Shown in pieces: positions 33,606 to 44,599 of a stretch of DNA of 64,000 bases (position 1 is its first letter; every line of letters begins with the position of its first letter). The DNA comes from Gymnothorax reevesii (Eukaryota > Chordata > Actinopteri > Anguilliformes > Muraenidae), in assembly GCA_029721435.1 (NCBI GenBank), contig CM056586.1, forward strand, positions 69,961,679 to 70,025,678, read 5' to 3'. The notes beneath the pieces were generated by a model. It saw nothing but the letters and a program-made list of their open reading frames with translations. It made no database searches and had not been told where the DNA came from. The position numbers and the translations under genes were made by a program.

Positions 33606-35162
33606 TAACTGTTGCCACTCATGTCTATAGCCTTCAAATCCCTCCAGGGTGCACAGACCTTTACTAAGGTGGATCTCTGGGATGCCCACGACCTTGTCCA
33701 CATCAGGGAAGGAGATGATTGGAAGACAACATTCAGTATCTCCACAGGATACTATGAATTCTTGGTCATGCACTTTGGTCTCACCAATGCCCCAGCAGTC
33801 TTAAAGGTGCTCATTAATAATGCCCTTTCCGATATGCCAAGGCAATTCGTCTATATCTTCCTGGATGACATCCTTGGCTTTTCCCATTCCAAGGCTGAGC
33901 AAACCAGTTGTTTCAGAAGGCTGCAAGAGAAGTGTTTGTTCATTAAAGCAAATAAATGTGAGTCTGTTTCCTTTTTGGGGTTGATCATTTCATCCAAGCA
34001 TAGGGATGCATCAGCAGAAGGACAAAGTGGTGCTAGATTATCCCACATCTGATTCCAGGAGGGGGCTCCATTACCTCCTTACGTTTGCTCATTTTTATGT
34101 TGATTCATCTGAAACTATGGTGCAATTGCGCTCCACTCACTGCTGTCACCTCTTCAGTCAGAAAGTTTGATTAGACCACGGCTGCTGGCCGAGCCTTCCA
34201 GAGGCTAAAAGACTGGTTTACAACAGCTCCAATCCTGATCCAACCTGATCCTGCTTGCTGATTTTTAGTGAATGCGGAATCCTCTGATGTCATCGTTGAT
34301 TCGTTCATGTCTACAGTTTCTGCAGTTAAAAACAAATTTCATACCTGGGTTTTCTACTCCCACTGTTTAACATCTGCAGAATACAAATATTGCATGGGGA
34401 ATTGCAAGCACCTGGCTGTCAATAGTGGCCTGGAAGAGTGGCTGCACTGGCTTGAGGTTATGGTAATCCTGATCCTTGTATTGACTGACCATAGGAACTT
34501 AAAATTTCTCTGTTCTGCCAAGCATCTAAACCCATGCCAAGCACGGTGGTCCTTGTTTTTTGCCTGCTTCATTTTCTGCCTATTATATTGGTCTGGAGCC
34601 AAGAACAAGAAGTCTGATACGCTCCCTAGATCCCTAGTCACACATTATCTGAGGAAGCCAAAGAGGAGAATATCATTGCTGGGCAGTGGCAGTACTATGA
34701 AAAATTGAGACTGTGGTTTGATCTGTTGCCCGTAGATACTGCTCACACTGCCGGTCTGCATGACTGCCTCCTTGTTCCTCAGTCAGTATGGTGTTGCAGT
34801 GGAGGCACTCTCCTCAGCTGACCTGTCACACAGGGGTCCCATGCACTGTAGCCCTTATCAGAGAACTATTTTTGTTGCCCTCCATGGGCAAGGATGCTTG
34901 CTTGCTCCATCTTTACAAAAAACAAGAAGTCCACCATAAACCTTTTCATTTTTCTGTATCGTCTGCCTGTTCCATATCAACCGTGGTTCGATATATGCTT
35001 GGATTTTGCCACCAGTCTGCCTCTATCCAAGGTTTAATACCATCCTTACTATTGTTGCCCAAGCTTTCTTCTGCCAAGGAAATAGCAGACCTTCTAGTCC
35101 AACATGTTTTCCAGCTCCATAGTCTATCCAGTGGCATCGTATCTGACCAAGATCTCCGTTAA
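33606..35162 (+). pseudogene. Ty3/gypsy pol pseudogene (RT, RNase H, integrase)
   Basis: Pol copies and integrates the element. Reverse transcriptase is open from 33,612 to 34,052: SLQGAQTFTKVDLWDAHDLV has the first catalytic Asp, then HFGLTNAPAVLKVLINNAL, then VYIFLDDILGFS with the LDD pair (about 33,850-33,885), then VSFLGLIIS. RNase H follows at 34,190-34,640 (RLKDWFTTAPILIQPDP, TDHRNLKFLCSAKHLN, QARWSLFFACF); its usual V-D-A-S motif reads NAESS, so a catalytic Asp is lost, and a stop separates the parts. Integrase is at 34,780-35,162 (LQWRHSPQLTCHTGVPCT for the zinc-binding part, LLVQHVFQLHSLSSGIVSDQ for the second Asp). Protease, the RT N-terminus and everything after the integrase core are absent. 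Confidence 0.92.
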
Positions 35163-35960
35163 CCTCAAACTTCTGGAAAATTCTCCTGTGAGGCTTTCAC
35201 CTTAGATGCACCTTTGTTCTGTGTGTCATGACATAAGTTGGGAACTCTGTTGTTGGGCCTTTGAATATGGCCCCTAACCATAAAGTACTCATACACATAA
35301 CCCCATTTTCTCTCAAACCATCTCCACTTGCAACTCTATTAGCACTGATCCGCGTGCGTCCGTCAAAAAAAGAAACGTAATACGAGCCCAAGCACAAACC
35401 TATGTGAGTAATTCAAAATGTGCACTACTGTGTAGATCTTTAGGCTGGACCAGACAGAGGCTGGGGTGTGTGTAGGCTGAGCAAGGGACGACAACTCACA
35501 AAACTCCAAGCCCTCCTCCCACTTTCTGCCCAAGCGGGAAAGATGCGTCACCACTCTGGTTCAGTGTTTAAGTTTTCTTTTACTAAAAGGCAAAAATCTT
35601 CGCTTTCGGCAGGTGAAAACATCAGGAAATAAAACTTTGAGGGGAGATGGAAAACACATCCTCTGCTCATCAAGCGATCGCCCCTGATTCACCACTTTTC
35701 CTGAGCTACAGGTGTTTTTAATTCTTCTTTGGCCTCAGCCACACAACAGCAGCACCCATATCCCATCCAGTCCAGCTAAGGAATGACAAGCAAATTATGT
35801 CAGTGTGCGCTGGCCTGTCAACTATTATCTATGCCACCTTATCATAGCACGTGCTATCAATGGAACTTTTAACCAGGTTAATTAAAGGCTTAAAAATAAA
35901 GAAAAAAAGGAATATCTGCATAATACTCACAAAGTTTTTAGTTTTAATAGTGTATACTAT
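35163..35960. other. Unique sequence, no gene recognised
   Basis: No 3' LTR of the preceding gypsy element is evident. Short frames only. Confidence 0.4.
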
Positions 35961-35962
35961 TT

Positions 35963-36195
35963 TGGCTGGATGGTGCAATGGGTAGCTGTACCTCGCATTA
36001 AGAAGGTTGTTGGTTCAAATCTGGCCCGGGGCCTTTCTGTGCGGAGTTTGCATGTTCTCGCCGTGCTTTTGTGGGATTCCTCTGGGTACCCTAGTTTCCT
36101 CCCACAAGCCATTAACATGCATGCCAGGCTAATTAGAGACTAAATTGCCCATAGGTGTGAATGGTCTGTGAATGTTCCATGTGGAACAGATAAAA
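35963..36195 (+). mobile_element. tRNA-derived SINE, DANA/mermaid-like, copy 2
   Basis: The head TGGTGCAATGGGTAGCTGTA with TTGTTGGTTCAAATCTGGCC (B-box-like GGTTCAAATCT) is tRNA-derived. The body has CTTTCTGTGCGGAGTTTGCA, TGTTCTCGCCGTGCTTTTGT, GTTTCCTCCCACAAGCC and AAATTGCCCATAGGTGTGAA, the usual order in this fish SINE. The 3' part after about 36,195 is lost, so no tail is present. Confidence 0.87.
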
Positions 36196-36199
36196 GCCT

Positions 36200-38640
36200 A
36201 ATCACATGTCTTTTCGCATGGCCGCCGACCCCCGACATGGGACCGCACTCTGTCTGCTTTGGCTGTCGGTTTTACCAGCATAGATGTTGTTACTCTGAAA
36301 AATTCACAGCTGTATCATTAGAAATAAAAAGAAATTAGAATGGTATTATTTCTTTAATTATTCTGTCTTTTGGCTATGCTGTTAATGTAACGGCAGTTTT
36401 AATTTCTTAATTCTATACAAGTAGCCAAATGTTTCAATTTCTTAAATTTGGGAGCTGCTAAATAAACAATTTTTCCACATATTTTGCTGAACACATGAAA
36501 CAATTAGGATTGCAAACATCTTATTTCTCAGTTACAGAGCCACTGTGCATGTACTCAATTTGAGCTCGATTTACTAGATTAAATTAATGATTCAATGAGG
36601 TCCATCTGCCATGCAAACCTCGCAGACAAGGCTGAATACCAGTATTGGATGAGCATGTCCTTCGAGCCCTCAGACAACACTGTGAGGGCCTGTATTATTG
36701 AAATGGGGTCATAAATACTTCAGAAGACGTGTGTGAGTGAACAGAGTATGATCAAATGCAAATTTAGACTACTTTGCAAAGATGAAGCTTTATATGAATA
36801 CCATTCGAAGCGCTGCCAACTTCTCTCCGCTCAAACTCATCAGAAAATGACTAACAAACAATTGGAAATGTGCTGTCATCTGGCCAGTCCATCTTTGGAA
36901 CTGCCAAGATCCACACGTATTATAATGGCATAGCTACATAGACAGAGGCCAGGAAGACTAGCTGGTGCCATTGGTATCAGCTAATGGGGATCCTTTTAAT
37001 AAACAGTAAACGATAAAAAATAAATGGGTACTGTCTGCAGCCCGGGTCTGCCGACCATTAAAAACATTTGGTGGATAATGAAGTGCAAAATATGTCAACA
37101 GAGACCCCAGACTGCCGACCAACTTAATTTCTATATCAGGCGAGAATTGCAACAAATTATTATGATAAAATGTGTCATTAAATGGAGAGGTGATATCACA
37201 CAGTAGTTGACATGAACATGTAACTTCATTGGAATGTGTTGCAGACTACATACTTTCAGTCTAGCTATTATTTTCAATAAAAAATAATGGTGATGTGGTA
37301 CAACATTACTCACTTTGTATATTTTTCAGCTGAACACAGGTTTGAAAGGGATTAGCAAATTACATTTTAGACATTTTCCCAATTCTTCTGGAATCAAGTA
37401 ATAATATCACATAAATTAGATGATCATATGGCATGAAGTGTTGTTTAATATTTTACGCAATTTCATTTAATTCATAAATCAGTTTCTCATCGAGTTAAGC
37501 AGTTGTGGTTGGTTCATTTCGCAATCACTTCGATGATGTTGTTTCTCTCGAGAACGTCCACTAACATAACTTCTTTAACAGGTGACTATAATACTCTGGG
37601 GATCAAAAGATTGCACAAACTTAAATGAAAACTCTTTTTTTGACTAACTTCTAATCTCTCTCTGAAGTTTTCCTACTTGCGTTTTCTTTATTTATTTTTT
37701 CGTGAGACTGTGCGCACACCTTTAATGAAATGCTTAGCCATTATATATTTGCCACTGAATACTGACCGTTGCCTTAGAAGGAACAGCATTTATAAATATT
37801 TCAAAAATGCTATTATCTACCAGAAATTGCATCATAGTGGGATAGAAAGAAGCACACAAAAAGGTACCGCTTAAGCCCACTGTTTCTCTCGTGTAACTCT
37901 GTCTGAAATTACTAAACAAAGACGAAGCACAATATTTTAAATAGTGCTACTCATCCGGTGAAGAGATTTCAATTTTTATTTGTAAACCTGATGAGTCTCA
38001 CAATTTAATCTCAATTCTATTTCCATTATCTGGATCATTTTTCTTGGTCAAATAGCAAGAACAATTTTATTGACACAAGCAGGCGAATGAATTGTAAACC
38101 CAACAGTAAAATTGCAAGTCAATTTCTTATAGTTGCTATTTCTCGTTCATAATGAACCATTATTTGTGTAAAACGAACAGGTTGAGTCTTTTAGCAGTTT
38201 CATGAAACATGTCCTGTCTATACAGTTTGCTGCAATGACAAAGTAGAGAGAAACAACAATCTATCTTCTTGCCAATATAAGATCCAGCATGCCCTGGGGG
38301 CGGGGGACGGGGGGGTCTGTGTTCCACTGTATTCAAAGATGAGTCCTACTATTAGAGCACCATTGAAACCATATTTATAGGAAATATGCCAACAGACTAA
38401 ATTATGAGGCGTGACTCCATCTTAAATGAAAAATGTAAAACTTGTAATATATAAATAATTACATCACATACATATAAAAATGGAGCTGGGAGGAAATCAG
38501 GGACCTTCCCTCTCCAAATCAATCTGCTTTGTTGCAGTAGTCCTGATGGTGATGAGATAATGATGCACTTAACCACACAATTTACCCAGCAACTTGTTTC
38601 CTGCTCCTAATTCCAGGGTTGGTGCTCGGGGGCCCTGGTT
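36200..38640. other. Long repeat-free block, candidate conserved non-coding elements
   Basis: No transposon, SINE or microsatellite is recognised over 2.4 kb. The part 36,590-37,210 is balanced, with AATTAATGATTCAATGAG, AATTTCTATATCAGG and a local partial duplication (GGTCTGCCGACCATTAAAAA at 37,046 versus CAGACTGCCGACCAACTTAA at 37,109). A short GGGGGCGGGGGACGGGGGGG run lies at 38,296. Frames are at most 74 codons. Freedom from repeats in a repeat-rich region fits constrained regulatory DNA, but that is inference. Confidence 0.35.
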
Positions 38641-40170
38641 GGGGAGGGGGGGTGCTTTTGCCACATGTGATTGACAGCCATTAGGACCAGACATCACACT
38701 GGCCAATACAGTGAAAACATGCTGTTATCAAACATCCCCAGAGCAGCTAGCGAGGGCCATCGCACCTCACTGTCACCAGCGGTTTCACTGTCATCTTTCC
38801 AGAGCTCTAAGGTGGCCCTTGAAGGACCGTCTTGTAAGATAATGGTATTCACCTGCGGCCAGCATTTGCCTGGAGCAAAACACAAGTGTGTTTAGACAAA
38901 GGACTTGAGGAGTCTCGTGACATAAGGTCAAGCTCATTTCAATGGAATTCGACCCCAAGTTTCGGTCACAGGTCAAGGGGAGAAAATATGGGCGATAGAT
39001 AGGCAGATTTTCATCAAAACACAAGGGGAAATAAGTCTTCGTGTTTCTGCAGCCAGGAATTGGCGCAGTAGTGGGCAAGTCATAAAATGCTCCAGTTATT
39101 CAGCGGAATCTGAATGTTCTTTGCTTGGCCCTTGGACCCTATTGTTAGCCTGACAGGAAGAGTTGTGGGTGAAATCTGTGCGTAGCCCCATAGAGACACT
39201 GTGATCACCAGACAAACTCAAGGCCCAACCCTGCCCTGCTACTGACCCATGTTTATCACCCCTGACTGCTCTCCTGAAACCAAAGAGGGGACTGTCCCAC
39301 TTCAACTGCCTCAAGACAGTGCTTAAATCCCCAAATCAGGGAATACCCTGCCCTCAGACTCCTCCCTGCCTTCACAAGATTAAAAACCGCAGGAAGTTAT
39401 GGAGGGAAAATGATGGGATGACGCCGTCTTCGCATGCATAAACCTTTCTTCTGCCCCAGGATCAGCCTTTTGAGTTCTAATTATTTATATCATTGTAATG
39501 ATAATGACAAAAAAAACCTGTTTAAGAGGGTGATGAGATTGTCACTTAAAGTCTTAATCGATGATTAGATCTTAATTTAATTGTAGCTGTTTTAGCGATG
39601 TGGAATGTAATATCTACATCGTACCAGCTGAGAGCATCAGCTGAATGTATTAACGGTGAAACTTTACAGAAAAACGGTTTCAGGCTTGAGCAGTATTTTG
39701 GGTGTGAAAACAAATAAGAGAATGCACACTGTCAAAAAAATAACCCAAGTACAAAATACAGTCACTGGGAAGGCCATAAATTAGAATAAATTGTGGGGGT
39801 AAAAACTCAATCAAAATATATGGTCACAATACAATTTATGTGTTTACGACTGTAAAAGTAGAATAAAACTTTAAGGGTCAGATTCACTTGCAAATATTTG
39901 CAATGCAGAAATATTTACTGTATTGCAACCTCTCATACAGTTACAGAGGTAAACACATCAAAGACTGAATTTTACTCTCTTTTAAACAATTTTTGACATG
40001 ATGGGTTTTCAACAACACAGGATAATTAAATGTATATTTTTTAGAAATTTATTACACACCTGTGGAGATCCGAATATGGAAGGGATATTAGCATGGATAG
40101 AATCATGGAAATATTGTAAAAAAAAAAAATTCCAGAAATTAGAGTGAAACCACCTTTAAAGTAATTATAA
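38641..40170. other. Repeat-free block, candidate conserved non-coding elements
   Basis: The parts 38,650-39,080 and 39,400-39,680 are balanced and non-repetitive, with homeodomain-like CTAATTATTTATAT, GATGATTAGATCTTAATTTA words. Overlapping frames on both strands (38,671-39,314) show no domain. From 39,700 the sequence is AT-rich background. Confidence 0.33.
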
Positions 40171-40173
40171 AAA

Positions 40174-40230
40174 TGTTGTTGTTGTTGTTGGTCTTGTTCT
40201 TCTTCTTCCTATTATTATTATTATTATTAT
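40174..40230. repeat. (GTT)n-(TTC)n-(ATT)n trinucleotide tract
   Basis: GTT units at 40,174-40,190, TTC-type units at 40,194-40,208 and about seven ATT units at 40,211-40,230. Confidence 0.9.
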
Positions 40231-40428
40231 AGATGCGCGTAGCACATTGGCGGATATTCTTTGGCAGTTATTGTGTCGGCTATCACTGCCTGCATTTAGA
40301 ATTCTAAAAAATATGCTGAAGGCAGGGAGTCACAGATAATGTCAGCTTTAGAAAATCTCACGCAAAACTTGATCATAGTAATATGCATTCTTTTGCCAGT
40401 TGTAATGCCTTCATTTTGGATTCAAACA

Positions 40429-42039
40429 CAGTGCTATGAAAAAGTATTTGCCCCCTTCCTGATTTCTTATTTCTTTGCATATTTGTCACATTTAAATGTT
40501 TCAGATCATCAAACAAATTTTAATATAAAACAAAGATACCCCGAGCAAATGCAAAATGTTTGTAAATCAGTTTTTAAATGATGATTTAATTTATTAAGCA
40601 AAAAAAGCTATCCAAACCTACCTGGTCCTATGTGAAAAGTTATCCCCCCCCTTGTGATATCATGAATTAACTGTGATTGGCCACTTTTTTTTTTTTCGAG
40701 TTCAATGATTACTACCAGATCTGTTGAATCAAGAAAATCACTTAAGTAGAACCTGTGAAAAGTGAAGTTGGCTAAAAGATCTCAAAAAGCAACACATCAT
40801 GGCACGATCTAAAGAAATTTAAGAACAGATGAGAAACAAAGCCATTGACATCTATTTGTCTGGCAAGGCTTACAAAGCCATTTCTAAGGGTTTGGGACTC
40901 CAGCGAATCACTGTGAGAGCCATTATCCACAAATGGAGAAAACGTGGAACAGTGTTGAACCTTCCCAGGAGTGGCCGGCCGACCAAAATTACTCCAAGAG
41001 CGCATTGACTGCTCATCCAGGAGGTCACAAAATAACCCAGAATAGCATCTAAAGAACTGCAGGCTTCACTTGCCTCAGTTAAAGTCAGTGTTCATCATTC
41101 ATCATAATGACAAAGACACTGGGCAAAAATGGCATCCATGGGAGAGTTCCAAGGTGAAAACCACTGCTGGCTAAAAAGAACACAAAGGCTCGTCTCACAT
41201 TTGCCAAAAAACATCTTGATGATCCTCAAGACTTTCCGGAAAATATTCTGTGGACTGACGGGACGAAAGTCGAACTTTTTGGAAGGTGTGGGTTCCGTTA
41301 CATCTGGCGTAAAACTAATACAGCATTTCATAAAAAGACCATTATACCAACAGTCAGACATTGTGGTGGTAGTGTGATGGACTGGGCCTGCTTTGCAGCT
41401 TCAGAACCTGGGCGACTTGCTGTAATTGATGGAACTATGAATTCTGCTCTTTGCAGAAAGTTGGAAAGTCCTGAAGGAGACTGTCTGACCATCAGTTTGT
41501 GATGTCAAGCTCAAACACACTTGGATTATGCTGCAGGACCATGATCTGAAACACACCAGCAAGTCCACCTCTTAATGGCTTAAAAAACCAAAATTAATGT
41601 TTTGTTGTGGCCTAGTCAAAGTCCGATTGAGATGCTGTAGCATGACCTTAAACAGGCCGTTCATGTTCGAAAACCTTCCAATATGAATGAATTAAAACAA
41701 TTCTGCAAAGAAGAGTGGGCCCACATTCCTTCACAGCGAATGTGAAAGACTCATTGCTAGTTATTGCAAATGCCTGATTGCAGTTGTTGTCGCTTAAGGT
41801 GACACGACCAGTTATTAGATTTAGGGGTGCAATTACTTTTTCACATGGGGCCAGGTCGGTTTGGATAGCATCCTCCCTCAATGAATGAAATCATTATTTA
41901 AAAACTGCATTTTGTATTTACTCCAGTAACCTTTGTCTAATATTAACATTTGTTTGACGATCTGAAACATTTAAGTGTGACAAATATGCCACAAAAAAAG
42001 AAATCAAGTAGGGGACAAATACTTTTTCACAGCACTGTA
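40429..42039 (+). mobile_element. Tc1-like transposon (family A), copy 2, near full length
   Basis: This 1.61-kb copy has both ends: left CAGTGCTATGAAAAAGTATT and right ATACTTTTTCACAGCACTG, inverted repeats that extend with decay for over 150 bases (AAATGTTTCAGATCATCAAA left against TTTGACGATCTGAAACATTT right). It is flanked by CA on the left and TA on the right. Transposase lies on the plus strand. It is the reference copy for the damaged family members at 19,256 and 45,190. Confidence 0.93.
40799..41818 (+). pseudogene. Tc1-A transposase pseudogene, copy 2
   Basis: A Tc1 transposase of normal length (about 340 codons) that has decayed. It starts MARSKEI then a stop replaces the next residue. 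The frame then runs EQMRNKAIDIYLSGKAYKAI (first helix-turn-helix), HKWRKRGTVLNLPRSGRPTK (second helix region and GRPR-like linker). First catalytic Asp is in ILWTDGTKVELFG (about 41,245). Second is in MLQDHDLKHTSK (about 41,530), where the usual N before P-K-H is H and Pro is Leu. The Glu lies in SPIEML (about 41,620), followed by a stop in place of Trp. It ends GDTTSY and TAG at 41,816-41,818. Several frameshifts exist around 41,040-41,230 and 41,440. Confidence 0.92.
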
Positions 42040-42765
42040 TAAGATAGGAATACAAAGGGTACAACACAAAGAGTAGAAGAGCTATGCTTTCATTGTTTTA
42101 GGGGTGACTCAAATTTGGTTAAGTTTACCATTTACAACGAATAAACCCTGTTGACACTTAGGCATCCTAGTTATCATTGTGAATCACGATGGAAAATTCA
42201 CAAATGAAGCCGAACAGATGCAGTTCTACCCGTGTGCTGTATGCCGTCATCTTCCTGTGGGAGAACTGAACTTAGCCAATTACTCTCCAGCTAATCAGCC
42301 TGTTTTGGGTCCTCTGCGCATTCAGTGGTACTTCACAGTATAAACAATTCACTTACGAGACACAGAAAGGGGCTAATCAGTGGAATTATTGTTTTGCTGC
42401 TCCAATTTACTGGCACCGAGTTCCTCACTGATTGGGATGAAAATGTTCTATTGTGTGTTGAGTTCATGTTTGAACTGTGATCAAAAATGACATGAAATAA
42501 ATGGAAGACTGGTTGAGACAAACCAAAAAGCATAATATCAGAAATGGGGTTTTGAGCTACAATATGAAGTATCAAGCGGTAAGTCATAAATACACATCCA
42601 AAATGCAACTGGCTGTGATAAAGTTGAGGAGAGACATTTTAATCAGGACATTGCGGACACTCGACAGCTTCATTGGCCTTCGCATTAACCATAGACGTTC
42701 ACAGGTGCATGTCAGTAGGAGGTATGGCCAAAACAGCATTTGGATGCTCAGTGGATGGTGATGGT
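42040..42765. other. Unique sequence, nothing recognised
   Basis: Frames of up to 91 codons overlap on opposite strands (42,333-42,608 and 42,501-42,761). No domain. Confidence 0.4.
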
Positions 42766-42769
42766 TTCA

Positions 42770-43420
42770 TCTGGAATTAACTGAATGCACAGAGAAGGTG
42801 CTCTCGGTGATCGATGCTTTCCTATCTGGATTTGGAGCCAGGAACATCGTGCGGAGCAAAAATTCGATTGAAGAACATGTCTGTATTACAGAGGCCTGAT
42901 CAGTAAGTCCACAATCGGAAACCAGAAAATTGGACAATCCGAACGTGTGAAAAACCACGGCTAGGATAACCAGTAGTGCCTGGTAAACAGTAATCAATCC
43001 TCCAGGCAAAAGTATGGGACACCAATCCGAGAGCTAGGTCCAAAATTACAAACAGGATTAAAGCATTTATATGTACCGCGGAATAGAGAGCAGAATGTCA
43101 GGAGAGACAGCGCACAAACAAGAGCACAATCTGGCAGGGAGCACATGCACAAGCAGGGGTATAAATACACAGGCTAATGAGCCATAAAAAAGGAACAGGT
43201 GTACAGGGTCTGGAAACCAGCAGTCACCATGACAACGCTCAAAATGGCGGGAACAAGAACAAAGGAGCACACAGGGAGCCAAACAAAAACAAAAGCACAT
43301 GGCAGCCAAGATGGCCGCCACTACGGAAACACAAGAGGGACACAACACATAGGAATGGCACTGGCAATAATTCAGACTGTCACAAGGAGGACAGGGCACA
43401 GGACATGACTCTTTCCACGT
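42770..43420 (-). mobile_element. LTR-like / retroelement fragment
   Basis: Read on the minus strand this is pyrimidine-rich with GCCATCTTGGCTGCCATG, CTCATTAGCCTG and a TATA-like GTGTATTTATACCCC (plus 43,156-43,170). The texture resembles fish LTRs with a promoter. The 110-codon minus frame (43,067-43,399) is Cys-rich only because of the TGT/TGC-rich LTR-like sequence. No coding part of a retroelement or second LTR is seen. Confidence 0.45.
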
Positions 43421-43562
43421 TCTGTTTAAAGTGTATGTGACATGAATCTTTTTTTTTTATATATATATATTTGTTTCTGTGATATGTGTATAAAAGTCTT
43501 CTGGCAGTAAAACATTTCTAAAATTTAATTTAGTATGTTTCTGGCATTCAAATATACTGCTA

Positions 43563-44178
43563 TTTTTTTTTTTTTTTAAATTTTGGCATCAAATCTGGAA
43601 TGCCCAATTAGGGATCTATGTACAAGACTTGCTCATATGCGACCCCTTGCTGCCAACTCAGGAGAGTGAAGACTGGTCGCGGCTCTCCTCCAAAGCACGT
43701 GCCTGTCAGCCACTGCTTCTGTACACTCATTGGTTGAATCCTCGCAAGTTCAGAACGAGGGCGGAGCATACATTAACATGAACAAGCTAAGAATCCTCCG
43801 GACGAGTGCCCGGCTGGCCAGCAGGAGGCCCTTAAGTAACGAACGAAACAGCCATTTTTATTACCCCTCAGCCGTCAAGGCTGACGGGGTATTGCTATCC
43901 TTCATGAGGTTGGGCGGGCGGGCGGTCGGGCGGCGGGCGGGCGGGCGTCTCCAAAAACTTCGACATCGGGCTATTCCGTGCATTGCAGGCCTATTTTATA
44001 CCCTTCCCGACAGACCCTTCCCAGTTTGTATCCCTGTAGCACAATGGCCATATTGGCGCTACTCTGAAAAAGCTGTCAAACACTGCTAGTTGGTACGACC
44101 GGGGCTCGAACCCGCGTCATGTTATTCACCTCTGCTTCTCAATGTGATGCTTTAACCAAGTGAGCTATACAACAGCTC
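43563..44178 (-). mobile_element. Long tRNA-derived SINE (family S), copy 1, with insertion
   Basis: Read on the minus strand it has: tRNA-like head with A box TATAGCTCACTTGG (44,156-44,169) and B box GGGTTCGAGCC (44,103-44,113), a body with GGCACGTGCTTTGGAGGAG and CAAGGGGTCGCATATGAGCA, then AATTGGGCATTCCAGATTTG and a poly-A (T run 43,563-43,577). The same order is found in the copy at 61,471. An unrelated G-rich segment (43,860-43,998) interrupts the body. Confidence 0.88.
43860..43998. mobile_element. Nested G-rich hairpin-headed insertion
   Basis: This ~139-bp segment is absent from the SINE copy at 61,471. It begins with an inverted repeat, TACCCCTCAGCC pairing with GGCTGACGGGGTA around a short loop (43,863-43,891), then a CGGG array GGGCGGGCGGGCGGTCGGGC and on (43,911-43,948). 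ATTTTTA / ATTTTATA at the two junctions may be a target duplication. It belongs to the class of short non-autonomous elements with a hairpin head and simple G-rich array. Confidence 0.65.
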
Positions 44179-44271
44179 AACATACTGCTATTTTGACTTG
44201 AAATTTGTCGCTAGGACACATATCACATGATTTAATTTTCTGAGGTCAGTTTATTTGACTCACTGTAAAAC

Positions 44272-44400
44272 ATGGCAGAGAGCAAGAGGAAGGCAGTGCA
44301 GAAAAGGGGCCGATATTATGTGGCTGGAGCGCCGAACAATCAGAGTTGTACAAATAAGTTTTACACAGTGGGCTTATTAATGTGTGTGTTTTCCATCCCA
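44272..44400 (+). pseudogene. THAP-domain-like fragment
   Basis: The frame opens MAESKRKAVQKRGRYYVAGA, followed by PNNQSCTNKFYTVGLLM. THAP zinc-finger domains of the kind found in P-element-like transposases and THAP proteins often start near C-V-A-G-x-P-N-x-x-S-C-x-N, then a T-x-G-I-S-M-H-x-F-P motif. Here the first Cys is Tyr, and I-S-M-H is replaced by L-L-M-C. Beyond about 44,400 the open frame continues to 44,598 with no THAP similarity. It is probably a captured or transposon-derived fossil, but the match is short and from memory. Confidence 0.4.
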
Positions 44401-44599
44401 CTTCGAGGGCAAAAATTTGTTTTTGTCATTTCTAAAAAAATGTTTGTTTATTGTAGATTTCAAATAACCAAAAAAAGGAAAGACATCTGTGTCATGTACA
44501 CTTTAAAGAACATCTCAAAGAATCAGCTGCGGCCTTGCCATCCTTATTTTGTTTCTACACATAGCTTTCTATACATTGTTACTCCGTTATTCTGTTAGA

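Noticed and set aside
43067..43399. 110-codon Cys-rich minus frame, possible small secreted protein
   Set aside because: The Cys content comes from a TGT/TGC-rich LTR-like sequence with a TATA-like element in it; no signal peptide logic or domain pattern.
44100..44170. tRNA gene on minus strand
   Set aside because: Same SINE family head, reverse orientation.
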